A stretch of DNA of 16,863 bases from CAZBYL01 sp964522805 (GCA_964522805.1 CAZFWP010000039.1:1-16863); one strand, 5' to 3'; shown: positions 1-8,554, counted from the stretch's first letter. Notes: a model not told the origin generated them from the letters alone. Translations and numbers: made by a program.

Positions 1-47
1 TCTACACAGGCGAAGACACTCTTTCCCTACACACGCTCTTCCGATCT
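1..47 (+). other. Illumina P5/TruSeq adapter contamination
   Basis: Bases 1-7 match the end of the Illumina P5 flow-cell oligo (TCTACAC). Bases 8-15 (AGGCGAAG) sit where the 8-nt i5 index belongs and match, from memory, TruSeq index D505. Bases 16-47 match the universal read-1 adapter from ACACTCTTTCCC to CTCTTCCGATCT, with one G missing after CCCTACAC. Genomic sequence therefore begins at base 48. Reverse-complemented, the adapter adds the residues RSEERV and a TAG stop to the dnaE reading frame, so that stop is artificial. Confidence 0.97.
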
Positions 48-2426
48 TATATACTGCCCAAGAACTTCCATTTTTGATCCTACGATGCTTGTCAGATAGG
101 AGGCGAGGAACTCCGGTCCGTAGTTTGCCTTGAGCCAGGCAGTACGGTAGCTTATCAAGGCATAGGCGGCACTGTGTGACTTATTAAAGCCATAGCCGGC
201 GAACTTTTCGATAATGTCAAAGATGTTCCCGGCGGTTTTGGCTTCGACTCCATTTTTGACAGAGCCTTCTACAAACTTGAGCCGCTGTTCTGCCATTACC
301 TCTACTTTTTTCTTACCCATAGCTCGGCGCAGCAAGTCTGCTTCACCAAGAGTAAAGCCTGCGAGTTGAGAAGCACTCTGCATAACCTGCTCCTGATAGA
401 GAATAACTCCATAAGTTTCTTTCATCGAAGCTTCTAGTTTGGGGTGCAGGTAGTGAACCGGCTCCTCTTTATGCTTACACTTAACATATTGGTCCGCCAT
501 GCCGCTTTCCAGCGGGCCTGGACGGTAGAGAGCAACAAGTGCTATTAAATCTTCAAAACAGTCAGGCATCATCCTTCTGACAAGAGCAGTCATACCGGCG
601 GATTCCAGCTGGAACACTCCCAGCGTCTCACCTCGTTGCAGCATTTCGTATGTTTTTATGTCGTCCATGGGAATTTCATTTAGATCTATCGTGCCCTTGC
701 CATTCGCTTCAATATTTGTCAGTGCTCCTTCAAGGACGGAAAGGGTTCTCAGTCCAAGAAAATCCATCTTCACCAGTCCCAGCTTTTCAACCGGTTCCAT
801 GGAATACTGTGTCACAATTTGACTTTCTCCAAATTTACGGATAGGCACCATCTCCGCAAGCGGTTTAGGCGTTATAACAACTCCGGCAGCATGCTGCGAA
901 CAGTGGCGTGATAAACCTTCTATTTTTTGGGCAATGTCCAAAAGTTTTTTTACCTGCGCATTGCTCTTATAAAGAGCATTGAGGTCGGGAACAGCTTCGA
1001 TCGCTTCCGGTATGGATTTAATCCCCGATTTTATAGAGTCCGGTATTAATTTTGTAACCTGTTTAACATCAGAAACAGGCATACCAAGCGCGCGCCCTAC
1101 ATCTGCAATCGCACCTTTGGTTTTCATGCAGCCAAAGGTGATAATCTGCGCCACTTTATCACTGCCATACTTTTCAACTATATAGGCAATCAATTCATCA
1201 CGCCTCTTATCAGAGACGTCTGTATCAATATCGGGCATACTTATGCGTTCAGGGTTAAGAAAACGTTCAAAAAGCAAATTATAGCGGATAGGATCAAGAT
1301 CCGTTATACCGAGCGACCATGCCACCAGCGAACCTGCCGCAGAGCCTCTTCCTGGGCCGATAGGTATGCCGCGTGATTTAGCGGCAATGATAATATCAGC
1401 GACAATGCAGAAGTAGCCAGGGAATTCCATCTTCTCAATAATGCCCAGCTCATATTCAAGCCGCTCCAAATAATCTTGCGGCGGCTCCTCTGTCTTGAGT
1501 CGCTTTCTCAGCCCATCTCCGGCAAGGCGTCTAAGGTGTGTTTCCAAAGTCTCTCCTTCTGGAAGCGGAAATTCGGGAAGGTAATATCTGTCTTTTTTTA
1601 ACTCAACATTGCATCTATCAGCTATAAGCTGGGTGTTTATCAGAGACTCCGGCAATTCAGCGCCAAAGATACTCCACATTTCCTCAGGAGAGCGGAAATA
1701 ATAGTCGTCTCCCGTGAATCGGTATCTATTGGGCGTGTCAACAGTATTGCCTGTTTGGACGCATAATAGAATATCATGCCACGAAGCATCGCTGCGCTTC
1801 ATGTAATGAGCGTCATTTGTGGCAATGAGAGAGAAACTAGCTTTCTTTGCAATATCAACCAGATTTTTGTTGACAATTGCCTGTTCAGGAATGCTATTAT
1901 GCTGAATTTCTAGATAAAAATTATCTTTGCCTAATATATCGCGGTAAAGTTCTGCTCTTGATGTAGCTCCCTCAATATCACCTTTTATGATCATGTTGGG
2001 GATTTCCCCTCCAAGACAAGCAGAGGCCCCAATAAGTCCCTTACTGTATTTGGCGAGAAGTTCGTGGTCGATTCTCGGTTTGTAATAGAAACCATCTGTG
2101 CTGGCGGTTGATACTAGGCGCACAAGATTATGGTAGCCTTCTTGGTTCTCCGCTAACAATATAAGATGGTAGGAACTTTTACTGTCTCTGCATGTATAGC
2201 CGTTGGGCTCAACATAGACCTCACAGCCAAGCACAGGTTTAACATCTGCGGCTCGGCACTTTGTATAAAACTCATAGCATCCGTACATGACACCATGGTC
2301 CGTCAACGCAACAGAATTCATCCCCATCTCTTTGGCAGTTGAGGCTAGATCACAGCATCTATTGGCACCGTCCAGCAAGCTGTATTCACTATGAACGTGG
2401 AGATGCACAAAAGGTTTATTATCCAT
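48..2426 (-). CDS. dnaE: DNA polymerase III subunit alpha, 3'-truncated at contig end
   Basis: This is the catalytic alpha subunit of the replicative DNA polymerase; 793 codons remain of a family norm near 1,100-1,160. The N-terminal PHP domain (about 1-270) keeps the full metal-ligand set known from Thermus-type DnaE: H8, H10, D19, H44, E69, H87, C137, D205 and H207. The polymerase catalytic aspartates are D401 and D403 in the PDIDTD motif and D555 in KMDFLGLR. The C-terminal duplex-binding, OB and tau-binding regions are missing because the contig ends. The apparent stop at 27-29 and the six residues before it are adapter. I chose the ATG at 2426 because family members begin a few residues before FVHLHVHSEYSLLDG; ATGs upstream at 2447 and 2492 give unusual extensions. 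The start overlaps the dnaX stop by 8 bp, which suggests translational coupling. No strong Shine-Dalgarno is visible. Confidence 0.95.
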
Positions 2427-4260
2427 TATGTTCACAACTTTCTTCATCTTCATCACTAAATCCGGCTTCATGAATGTATAAAATTTCCGCACCCATCAAT
2501 TTAAGCATTCTGCCGGAAATGTCAGCTGCAGGTAGAGCCGCTAACGCCTCCTCTGTTTTTTTGTCTTCTTCCATTGTAGCAGAATTAAAAGCGACAGCTT
2601 GCGTAGGCGTAATCTGCATAGGCATCGGCACGGTAGATTCTTTTTGCGGTTGTTTATTTAAGGACGTTTCGTCGCCGCCTATATTCCAGAGCTTTTTTAT
2701 AGCATCAGAAAGAATTTGCTTGTTTTGCGGCATTGAAAGCACAAGCTCCGATAGGGAGTCTGCGGTAGTTTCTGTTTTCCATCCTTCGTCGGTTCTAATA
2801 AGCCTGGCGTTTAAAAGAGCCGCTCCTATTAAGAGGTTTTTTGTCTCCAAGGCCGTGACGAGATCCGCATAATCAGAAGTGCCAAGCTCTGCGGACAACC
2901 GAGAGGTGTCAAAATTCGCCTTTGACGGCGCCGCCGCAGAGATCATATTTTTGATAATATCAGGAACAACTGCCGCCACATCGGGGTCGGGACTGTTTTT
3001 GACAGAGGCAAAATCGGCGGTACGTTGCGTTTCTGTTGCTTTTGCGGCTGCAGGCGAAATAGCTTCACCGCTTACACATATCACCGGTTCGGTGGTTTTA
3101 GGTTTTAATAAAGGCTGAGGCGCCGTTGTATAAAAAGGCTGAGGCTTCAATTCGTAATTTACGGATGCTCCCTCGATAACACCTGTAAGTTCAAGCATTA
3201 TTAGTCCGGCAAAGACCTCAATCCTCATACCATATCTTGTCCTGGGAAGCAGTGAGTTGCAGAAGAGGCAGACTGATCTTAGCTGCTGAGCCGTCCAAAA
3301 TGAGGACTCTCTTTGCAGGAAGATTCTGCCTGAGTCAGATAACTCAAGCGCCTCCAACCCTTTATCCTTCCAAAGGCTGTAGATCCATAGATCCCGGAAG
3401 ATAGCAAACAACGATTCACAAAAACGCTCCGGAGACATCCCCGAAGCAAGCATTTTATTTAACTCCACGGCCGATACGGCCGGCTCTTTATGGAGACTTT
3501 CCGTCCATTTTTCAAGCTCTGTCCTATTGCTGCCGCCGGTTAAGTCTTTGACACTCTCCAGTGTCAGATTGCCGCGTCCAAGTGCCACAGCTTGTTCCGT
3601 CAGGGATAGGGAGTCTCTTAAAGCTCCGTCTGCTTGCCGAGCAAGCTCCCAAACAGCTTCATCCTCAAAACTGATATTTTCCTTTTCGCAGACATATTTA
3701 ATACGCGATATCATATCAGCAATAGAAATGCGATGAAAAGGAATGTGCTGACAGCGAGAGCGTATCGTGACAGGGACTTTATGCGGTTCTGTTGTTGCAA
3801 GTAAAAAGATGACATTTGCCGGGGGTTCTTCAAGTGTCTTAAGCAGAGCGTTGAACGCTGGCTCCGTGAGCATATGAACTTCGTCTATTATATATACTTT
3901 GTAGGGCGCGCTAAGCGGCTTAAGATTCACATGTGACTTTAAATCGCGAATCTCACCTATTCCTCTATTGGAAGCACCATCTATCTCTATAACATCCAAA
4001 TGTTCGCCAAGCGCGATGCCGATACAGCTGGAACACTCTCCGCATGACTCGTAGTCAGAAGAGAGATTCTGACAGTTAAGGCTCTTCGCCACAAGCCTAG
4101 CTGCGGAAGTTTTTCCGCAGCCTCTGGGGCCGGAAAAAAGATACGCATGCCCAAGTTTATTTTCTTTTAGCGATTCTTGTAAAACGCTGACAGCCGCACT
4201 TTGACCTACCATGTCGGAAAAAGTCTGCGGACGATACTTACGATAAAGTGAAATATACAT
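2419..4260 (-). CDS. dnaX: DNA polymerase III subunits tau/gamma
   Basis: This is the clamp-loader ATPase of the polymerase III holoenzyme, 613 aa. The N-terminal AAA+ module starts LYRKYRPQTFSDMVGQ. Walker A is GPRGCGKT at 44-51. A zinc module uses C63, C73, C76 and C79. Walker B is IIDEVH at 124-129, and the sensor/arginine-finger SRC is at 168-170. The clamp-loader oligomerisation domain follows to about residue 360. Beyond a low-complexity linker (about 365-440) lies a divergent C-terminal part that in tau binds alpha and the helicase. A good ribosome site (GGGAGGG) lies about 5 nt before the ATG. It sits 63 bp downstream of the M48 gene with no visible terminator between them, and it overlaps dnaE. 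A slippery heptamer at 2692-2698 could yield a shorter gamma form. Confidence 0.96.
   Translation of the reverse strand: MYISLYRKYRPQTFSDMVGQSAAVSVLQESLKENKLGHAYLFSGPRGCGKTSAARLVAKSLNCQNLSSDYESCGECSSCIGIALGEHLDVIEIDGASNRGIGEIRDLKSHVNLKPLSAPYKVYIIDEVHMLTEPAFNALLKTLEEPPANVIFLLATTEPHKVPVTIRSRCQHIPFHRISIADMISRIKYVCEKENISFEDEAVWELARQADGALRDSLSLTEQAVALGRGNLTLESVKDLTGGSNRTELEKWTESLHKEPAVSAVELNKMLASGMSPERFCESLFAIFRDLWIYSLWKDKGLEALELSDSGRIFLQRESSFWTAQQLRSVCLFCNSLLPRTRYGMRIEVFAGLIMLELTGVIEGASVNYELKPQPFYTTAPQPLLKPKTTEPVICVSGEAISPAAAKATETQRTADFASVKNSPDPDVAAVVPDIIKNMISAAAPSKANFDTSRLSAELGTSDYADLVTALETKNLLIGAALLNARLIRTDEGWKTETTADSLSELVLSMPQNKQILSDAIKKLWNIGGDETSLNKQPQKESTVPMPMQITPTQAVAFNSATMEEDKKTEEALAALPAADISGRMLKLMGAEILYIHEAGFSDEDEESCEHNG
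2692..2698 (-). other. Candidate -1 ribosomal frameshift heptamer in dnaX
   Basis: On the minus strand the zero-frame codons 521-523 are ATA AAA AAG. This is the heptamer A AAA AAG, identical in sequence and phase to the one that makes gamma in E. coli dnaX. After a -1 slip, 12 codons are read to a TAA at 2654-2656, giving a protein of about 535 aa instead of 613. Supporting elements are weak: only a short GACG/CGTC hairpin lies about 18 nt downstream, and no Shine-Dalgarno-like stimulator is seen upstream. Confidence 0.4.
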
Positions 4261-4323
4261 GAAAGCCCTCCCATGTTCCCCCTACATTTTACAGTAAATA
4301 ATCAATCTTGAGCCGATATAAAA

Positions 4324-5430
4324 TTATTTGAAATAGTCAGTCAGAGGATTTCCCCTGCGGGCCTTATTGAGGGCATCATTAATCCTATTACGGATTTCCG
4401 CCAATGTCGGCATAGAAGGCAGAAGGTCAGCAGCAGAGAGAACTTCTCTGCCGCGTATCATTAGCACATCGCCGCCATTGACGCGGCTAACCTGTAAGTC
4501 ATAAGGCGCCAGCTCAAGTTCTAAGCGGTCGGTAAGTCTCGCAGCAAGTTTCTCCAGTAATACCGATGACGCAGGGTCGTCTTTCAGTGATATTAAAGAG
4601 GCTCCGTCTACGGTCAGACGCACATCTCCGGAAACATGAACCGTATCTATTTTAAGACTCTGAACAACATCTTTTCTCTGCACTTCAAGTCCCTTGCTCT
4701 TCATATATTTTAGCGCCGCCTCAACGCGATCTTCTGTTTCAGGGTGCGTTTGAAAAATACCGGGGTCAACATAGGCGTGTTTTAATTTTTCAATCCTAAG
4801 CCTCTCCATCATCGTAAGCATTGCCGCAGGGTTGTAGCCGGCTTTATAGAGAGCATCGATCCCCCTGGCATCAGCCTCTTTTTCCAAGTCAATACTGTAA
4901 GAATTCATCATAGCGGTCTGAAGTGCGCTGGAAAGCAGCATCGCCGCTGCACCGCCGCCTTGAGTTGCGGCGATAATCCCAGCGATAGTCAGAAAGCTAA
5001 GACGGTTGTTTCTGGCGGACTGCACAATGCCATGAGCTCTGTCCGCATGTACAAACTCATGAGCCATGACAGCGGCGATTTCCGCTTCGCTCTTCAGAAA
5101 AGCTAGCATTCCTGTGGTAAAGTATGTCCTGCCGCCGGGAAGCGAAAAGGCATTGGGCTCTTTTAATTCTATTATTTTAACGTCATATTCAAGATTTCGC
5201 TGCATGTGGGGCGTAAGTTTGGAGGCAATCATCGCCAGCCTTGCTTCCTGTGCTGGATCCAGAACTCTGGGATATTGTTTTTCCACTTCTGCTGCGACCT
5301 TTGTACCTATTTTAATTTCACGCTTAATTGTCTTTGTTGTGGGAGTGGGTGAAGCGTCCGCGCAAGCAGAGAGTGCGGAAATAAAGATCATCAATGCCGT
5401 ACAAAAGGCAACAGTTATTTTATTTTTCAT
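4324..5430 (-). CDS. M48-family metallopeptidase, probable lipoprotein
   Basis: This is a zinc metalloprotease of the M48 (BepA/LoiP-like) group, 368 aa, probably acting in envelope protein quality control. Residues 1-22 form a signal peptide ending in a lipobox, L20-S-A-C23, which predicts a lipid-anchored periplasmic protein. Zinc ligands are H124 and H128 in HEFVH and E183 in the ExEAD motif. A hydrophobic stretch (about 145-170) lies between them, and a THPETEDRV motif typical of the family is near 228-236. Residues about 255-368 form an extra C-terminal region of unknown fold. The start at 5430 is fixed by GGAGGTGA five bases upstream; in-frame ATGs further upstream lack such a site and would put extra residues before the signal peptide. 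It is the first gene after the trxB terminator and probably heads a transcript with dnaX and dnaE, although no functional link to replication is evident. Confidence 0.9.
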   Translation of the reverse strand: MKNKITVAFCTALMIFISALSACADASPTPTTKTIKREIKIGTKVAAEVEKQYPRVLDPAQEARLAMIASKLTPHMQRNLEYDVKIIELKEPNAFSLPGGRTYFTTGMLAFLKSEAEIAAVMAHEFVHADRAHGIVQSARNNRLSFLTIAGIIAATQGGGAAAMLLSSALQTAMMNSYSIDLEKEADARGIDALYKAGYNPAAMLTMMERLRIEKLKHAYVDPGIFQTHPETEDRVEAALKYMKSKGLEVQRKDVVQSLKIDTVHVSGDVRLTVDGASLISLKDDPASSVLLEKLAARLTDRLELELAPYDLQVSRVNGGDVLMIRGREVLSAADLLPSMPTLAEIRNRINDALNKARRGNPLTDYFK

Positions 5431-5435
5431 CAACA

Positions 5436-5443
5436 TCACCTCC
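5436..5443 (-). promoter_or_regulatory. Shine-Dalgarno of the M48 peptidase gene
   Basis: GGAGGTGA on the minus strand is complementary to the 16S rRNA tail and lies 5 nt before the ATG at 5430. It decides the start of the M48 gene against the upstream in-frame ATGs. Confidence 0.85.
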
Positions 5444-5450
5444 ATGCATA

Positions 5451-5478
5451 ATAATACTATCTGATACCAATGAAACAA
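5451..5478 (-). promoter_or_regulatory. Putative sigma70-type promoter for M48-dnaX-dnaE
   Basis: On the minus strand, TTGTTT (5478-5473) and TATTAT (5456-5451) are separated by 16 bp, a fair match to -35 and -10 boxes. It lies between the trxB terminator and the M48 Shine-Dalgarno, where a new promoter is needed. This is inferred from the sequence pattern only. Confidence 0.4.
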
Positions 5479-5494
5479 GGGTCATATTACGGTC

Positions 5495-5528
5495 AAAAAA
5501 AAGAGGAGACCCCAAAGGGCCTCCTCTT
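5495..5528 (-). terminator. Intrinsic terminator after trxB
   Basis: A hairpin pairs 5501-5512 with 5517-5528 (11 of 12 pairs, loop of 4). On the minus strand it is followed by eight Ts. It lies 19 bp past the trxB stop and ends the thyX-to-trxB unit. Confidence 0.9.
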
Positions 5529-5547
5529 ACAGTTGTTATGGTAATTG

Positions 5548-6530
5548 TTAGGCAATAAAGGACTTTACGTCTTCGATGCTCTTAGGCTCTGAGGTCTTTA
5601 CAATTTCACCATTCTTAAGCTCCACGAGCACGGGGAGTGATGCCAAGCCAAGCTTCTCAACCATTCTTGAGTTACGGTAACCGTCTACGAAAGCGAGCTT
5701 TTTGCCTGCTTCTTTGGCAAAGGCTTCGGCCTCAACCTGAAGTGTAACCTGAGCCTGGTCAATGCTGGAGGTGAGAAGCGCAAATACATGCTCGGGCTCC
5801 ATGAGCACGGAACGAAGGTGAAGCTGCTCTGTGATGTATGAGTATGCTGCCATTGAAGCGATTGCTCCGTCTCCGGCTGCAGTTACAACCTGACGCAGGA
5901 ATTTATCACGGATGTCACCTGCGGCGAAGATGCCCTCTACTGAGGTCTCCATCTTTTCATTTGTATCGATCCAACCGCCTCTTGTCTGCCTGACAACAGA
6001 TCCAGCCTCGCCAAGGTAGGCTACATTGGGTTCTGTCCCAACAAAGACAAATACACCAGCCACAGGAAGGTCTGATTTTTCGCCTGTTTTGACGTTTTTG
6101 AGGACAAGTTTCTCTACAAGCCCATCGCCTTCAATCGACTCGACAACACTGTTCCATACCGGCTCGATCTTAGGATTGGCAAGTGCCTGCTCAATGGCAA
6201 GCCTGTCAGCTCTGAACTCGTCACGTCTATGAATGATGTAAACTTTCTTGGCAAAACGTGTAAGGTATCCGGCTTCTTCAACGGCAACGTTGCCGCCGCC
6301 AACAACGGCAATTGTTTCATCTTCGAAGAAAGCTCCGTCGCAAACAGCACAGTAGCTTACGCCGGCTCCGGTCTTCTCAGCTTCCCCGGGGCAGCCCAAT
6401 TTGCGGAAGCTTGCACCTGTAGCAAGGATAATGGCTTCAGCCTCGATCTCGCCTTTGTCTGTTACAACAATTTTGCTGCCACTTTTGATTTCTATTGATT
6501 TTACTGTGCAGTCTCTAAATTCTGTGTTGA
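5548..6530 (-). CDS. trxB: Thioredoxin reductase with C-terminal thioredoxin-like domain, 5' end lost in gap
   Basis: This is a low-molecular-weight thioredoxin reductase, an NADPH- and FAD-dependent flavoprotein that reduces thioredoxin. 326 codons are visible. The first ~75 residues, including the FAD GxGxxG motif, are missing in the N gap. Visible motifs, numbered from the first residue after the gap, are: ATGA at 36-39; redox CAVC at 60-63; NADPH site GGGNVAVEEA at 77-86 followed by HRRDEFRA; and the FAD/C-terminal motif GIFAAGDIRD at about 199-208. Normal TrxB ends soon after AAGDGAIASMAA. Here about 85 more residues follow, with a thioredoxin-like pattern (cis-proline-like SLPVLVELKNGEIV, a final amphipathic helix) but with TSSID where an active WCxxC would lie. 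The upstream neighbour across the gap is prmC; a strong terminator follows. No start can be assigned. Confidence 0.93.
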
Positions 6531-6630
6531 NNNNNNNNNNNNNNNNNNNNNNNNNNNNNNNNNNNNNNNNNNNNNNNNNNNNNNNNNNNNNNNNNNNNNN
6601 NNNNNNNNNNNNNNNNNNNNNNNNNNNNNN
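6531..6630. other. 100-N scaffold gap
   Basis: A run of exactly 100 Ns, a conventional placeholder for unknown length. It hides the last few codons of prmC and about 75 codons plus the start region of trxB. The true gap is therefore probably at least ~230 bp if the join is right. The two reading frames happen to stay open across it. Confidence 0.99.
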
Positions 6631-7467
6631 CTGCCATATTAAATGACGCAATATCCCGTCATAATCATAAATTTTGTCCCTCAGACTAAAATTATCCCCC
6701 ACAATATTAAGCAGTTGACTAGACTGTAAATCGCCCCCGGTTTCCACCGCAAAATAACCGCCGCATTTCAAAAAATATGGCGCAGCTGATATCAATTTGC
6801 GATAAACGTCGAGCCCGTCCTGACCGCCGTCCAAGGCTTCATGCGGTTCATAATCCTTTACATCATCCATAAGAAAAGGGATTTCTCCTGATGGTATGTA
6901 TGGTGGATTGGCAATAATATAATCCAAAGAGCGGGCCTCTATGGCGCAAGTAATTGGTTCTGGGTTGCACATTAAGCAGAAGCGTTCTTCAAGATTATAC
7001 GCGGCACTATTTATTTGTGCCCATTCTAACGCAGCTTCACTGGAATCAACACCGTAAGCTGTGCAGTTCGTATTTTCAAGCAGAGCTGTAATTCCTAAGC
7101 AGCCGCTGCCGGTGCACCAATCAGCAAACTTCTCAGCGTTAGGAGCCAACCTTAGCACTGCTTCAACAAGCAGTTCCGTTTCCGGTCTCGGGATTAATGT
7201 GCCCGCCCCGACCTTAAATACTCTTCCATAAAATTCAGCCTCACCTAAGATATACGAAAGCGGCTCTCTTTTAACACGTTCCGCAGTCATATGAAAAATC
7301 CCCTCGCTTTGATCAGGGGATAGTTCATCGTCATATTTTGTTATAAGTAAAGCCTTGTTTATTTCAAGGATGTTCGAAATAATAAGGTCTGTAACATAGG
7401 CAGGTCTTTCGATTCCGGAATCAGAAAGTTGTTTTATGCAAACCTTTCTAATATATCCGACATTCAT
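6631..7467 (-). CDS. prmC: Peptide chain release factor N5-glutamine methyltransferase, 3' end lost in gap
   Basis: This SAM-dependent enzyme methylates the glutamine of the GGQ motif in release factors. 279 codons are present, close to the full family length of about 280, so only the last residues and the stop are missing. Family signatures are LIPRPETELL at 91-100, the SAM-binding DWCTGSGCLGI at 116-126, and the catalytic NPPY at 187-190. An N-terminal helical domain (about 1-75) binds the release factor. The start lies 9 bp after the prfA stop with no clear Shine-Dalgarno, so translation is probably coupled to prfA. The pairing with prfA, its substrate gene, is conserved in many bacteria and supports the call. 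Confidence 0.93.
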
Positions 7468-7476
7468 AAGCAGCCA

Positions 7477-8550
7477 CTAAACAGATAGCATCTTTAACTT
7501 TTCAGCCTGATCAGCCTCAGAGAGAGCTCTGATTAATTCATAAATATCTCCGTCCAAAATCTGGTCCAACTTATATAGTGTAAGGTTAATACGATGGTCT
7601 GACAAACGGTTCTGTGGGAAGTTATATGTTCTGATTCGCTCAGACCTATCTCCCGTTCCTACCTGTCCTTTGCGTTCTGCCGCCATCTCGGCGTTTTGTT
7701 TCTGCAGCTGTGCGTCATAAAGCTTAGTGCGTAAAAACTGCATCGCTTTAGCTCTATTTTTGATTTGAGAACGTTCGTCCTGACAAGTGACGACTATTCC
7801 TGTCGGCAGATGGGTGATTCTTACCGCAGAGTCAGTCATATTTACGTGCTGACCGCCTGCACCGCTCGCCCGGTATGTGTCTATTTTAAGATCTTCTGTT
7901 CTGATTTCGACATCCACATCTTCAGCTTCCGGAAGGACAGCCACTGTAGCAGTAGAGGTGTGAATTCTGCCGCTGGCTTCAGTTTCAGGCACACGCTGAA
8001 CACGATGCACACCGCTTTCAAACTTCAAAGAACTAAAAGCACCGATACCATCTACGCGAAAGACAATTTCTTTATACCCGCCGATTCCTGTCTCATTACT
8101 GGAAATGATTTCTGTCCGCCAATGCTCGCGTTCCGCAAAACGAGTGTACATACGAAACAAATTAGCAGCAAACAACGCCGCCTCTTCTCCTCCGGCTCCG
8201 CCCCGAATTTCTATCATGACGCTCTTGTCGTCATTAATATCCTTGGGAAGAAGCAAAATTTGAATTTGGTGTTCCAAGTCAAGTTTTTGCTCCTCCAAAG
8301 AAGAATATTCTTCCTTGGCGAGTTCCTTCATCTCAGCGTCTTCCCCGTTCATCATTTCCTTGGCGTCCTCTATGCCTTTAAGCACATTTTCATATTGCAT
8401 AAAGGCATCTACAATCGGGGTCAAATCTACATGTTTTTTGCCAAGAGACTGCATCTCACGCGGATCGTTAGCAACTTCCGGATCCGCCATGCGAGCTTCT
8501 ATTTCTTTATAACTGGCTTCAATTTCCCTTAATTTCTGCATTAGCTCCAT
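7477..8550 (-). CDS. prfA: Peptide chain release factor 1
   Basis: This class I release factor reads UAA and UAG stop codons and triggers peptidyl-tRNA hydrolysis, 357 aa. The codon-recognition tripeptide is PET at 188-190, the PxT type that marks RF1 rather than the SPF of RF2. The catalytic GGQ is at 232-234 within RASGAGGQHVN. The tail TYNFPQNRLSDHRINLTLY is typical. The ATG lies only 4 bp after the DUF1385 stop. Its ribosome site (AGGTGG) overlaps the last codons of that gene, so the genes are likely co-translated. It is followed by prmC, which modifies its GGQ. Confidence 0.97.
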   Translation of the reverse strand: MELMQKLREIEASYKEIEARMADPEVANDPREMQSLGKKHVDLTPIVDAFMQYENVLKGIEDAKEMMNGEDAEMKELAKEEYSSLEEQKLDLEHQIQILLLPKDINDDKSVMIEIRGGAGGEEAALFAANLFRMYTRFAEREHWRTEIISSNETGIGGYKEIVFRVDGIGAFSSLKFESGVHRVQRVPETEASGRIHTSTATVAVLPEAEDVDVEIRTEDLKIDTYRASGAGGQHVNMTDSAVRITHLPTGIVVTCQDERSQIKNRAKAMQFLRTKLYDAQLQKQNAEMAAERKGQVGTGDRSERIRTYNFPQNRLSDHRINLTLYKLDQILDGDIYELIRALSEADQAEKLKMLSV

Positions 8551-8554
8551 TTAA

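Noticed and set aside
27..47. Natural stop codon of dnaE
   Set aside because: These bases are Illumina adapter; the gene is truncated at base 48.
2556..2562. A7 tract in dnaX as a frameshift site
   Set aside because: The codons are GAC AAA AAA ACA, so no in-phase X XXY YYZ heptamer exists; the A AAA AAG site at 2692-2698 is the better candidate.
4261..4323. Promoter or terminator between the M48 gene and dnaX
   Set aside because: A TAAAAT is present but without a usable -35, and no stable hairpin with a T tract is seen; co-transcription is more likely.
5548..7467. PrmC-TrxB fusion protein
   Set aside because: The join is 100 Ns of scaffold padding; both halves are standard separate proteins.
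7765..8532. 255-codon open frame on the plus strand
   Set aside because: It is antisense to the unambiguous prfA gene, has no recognisable motifs, and its composition is that of a shadow frame.
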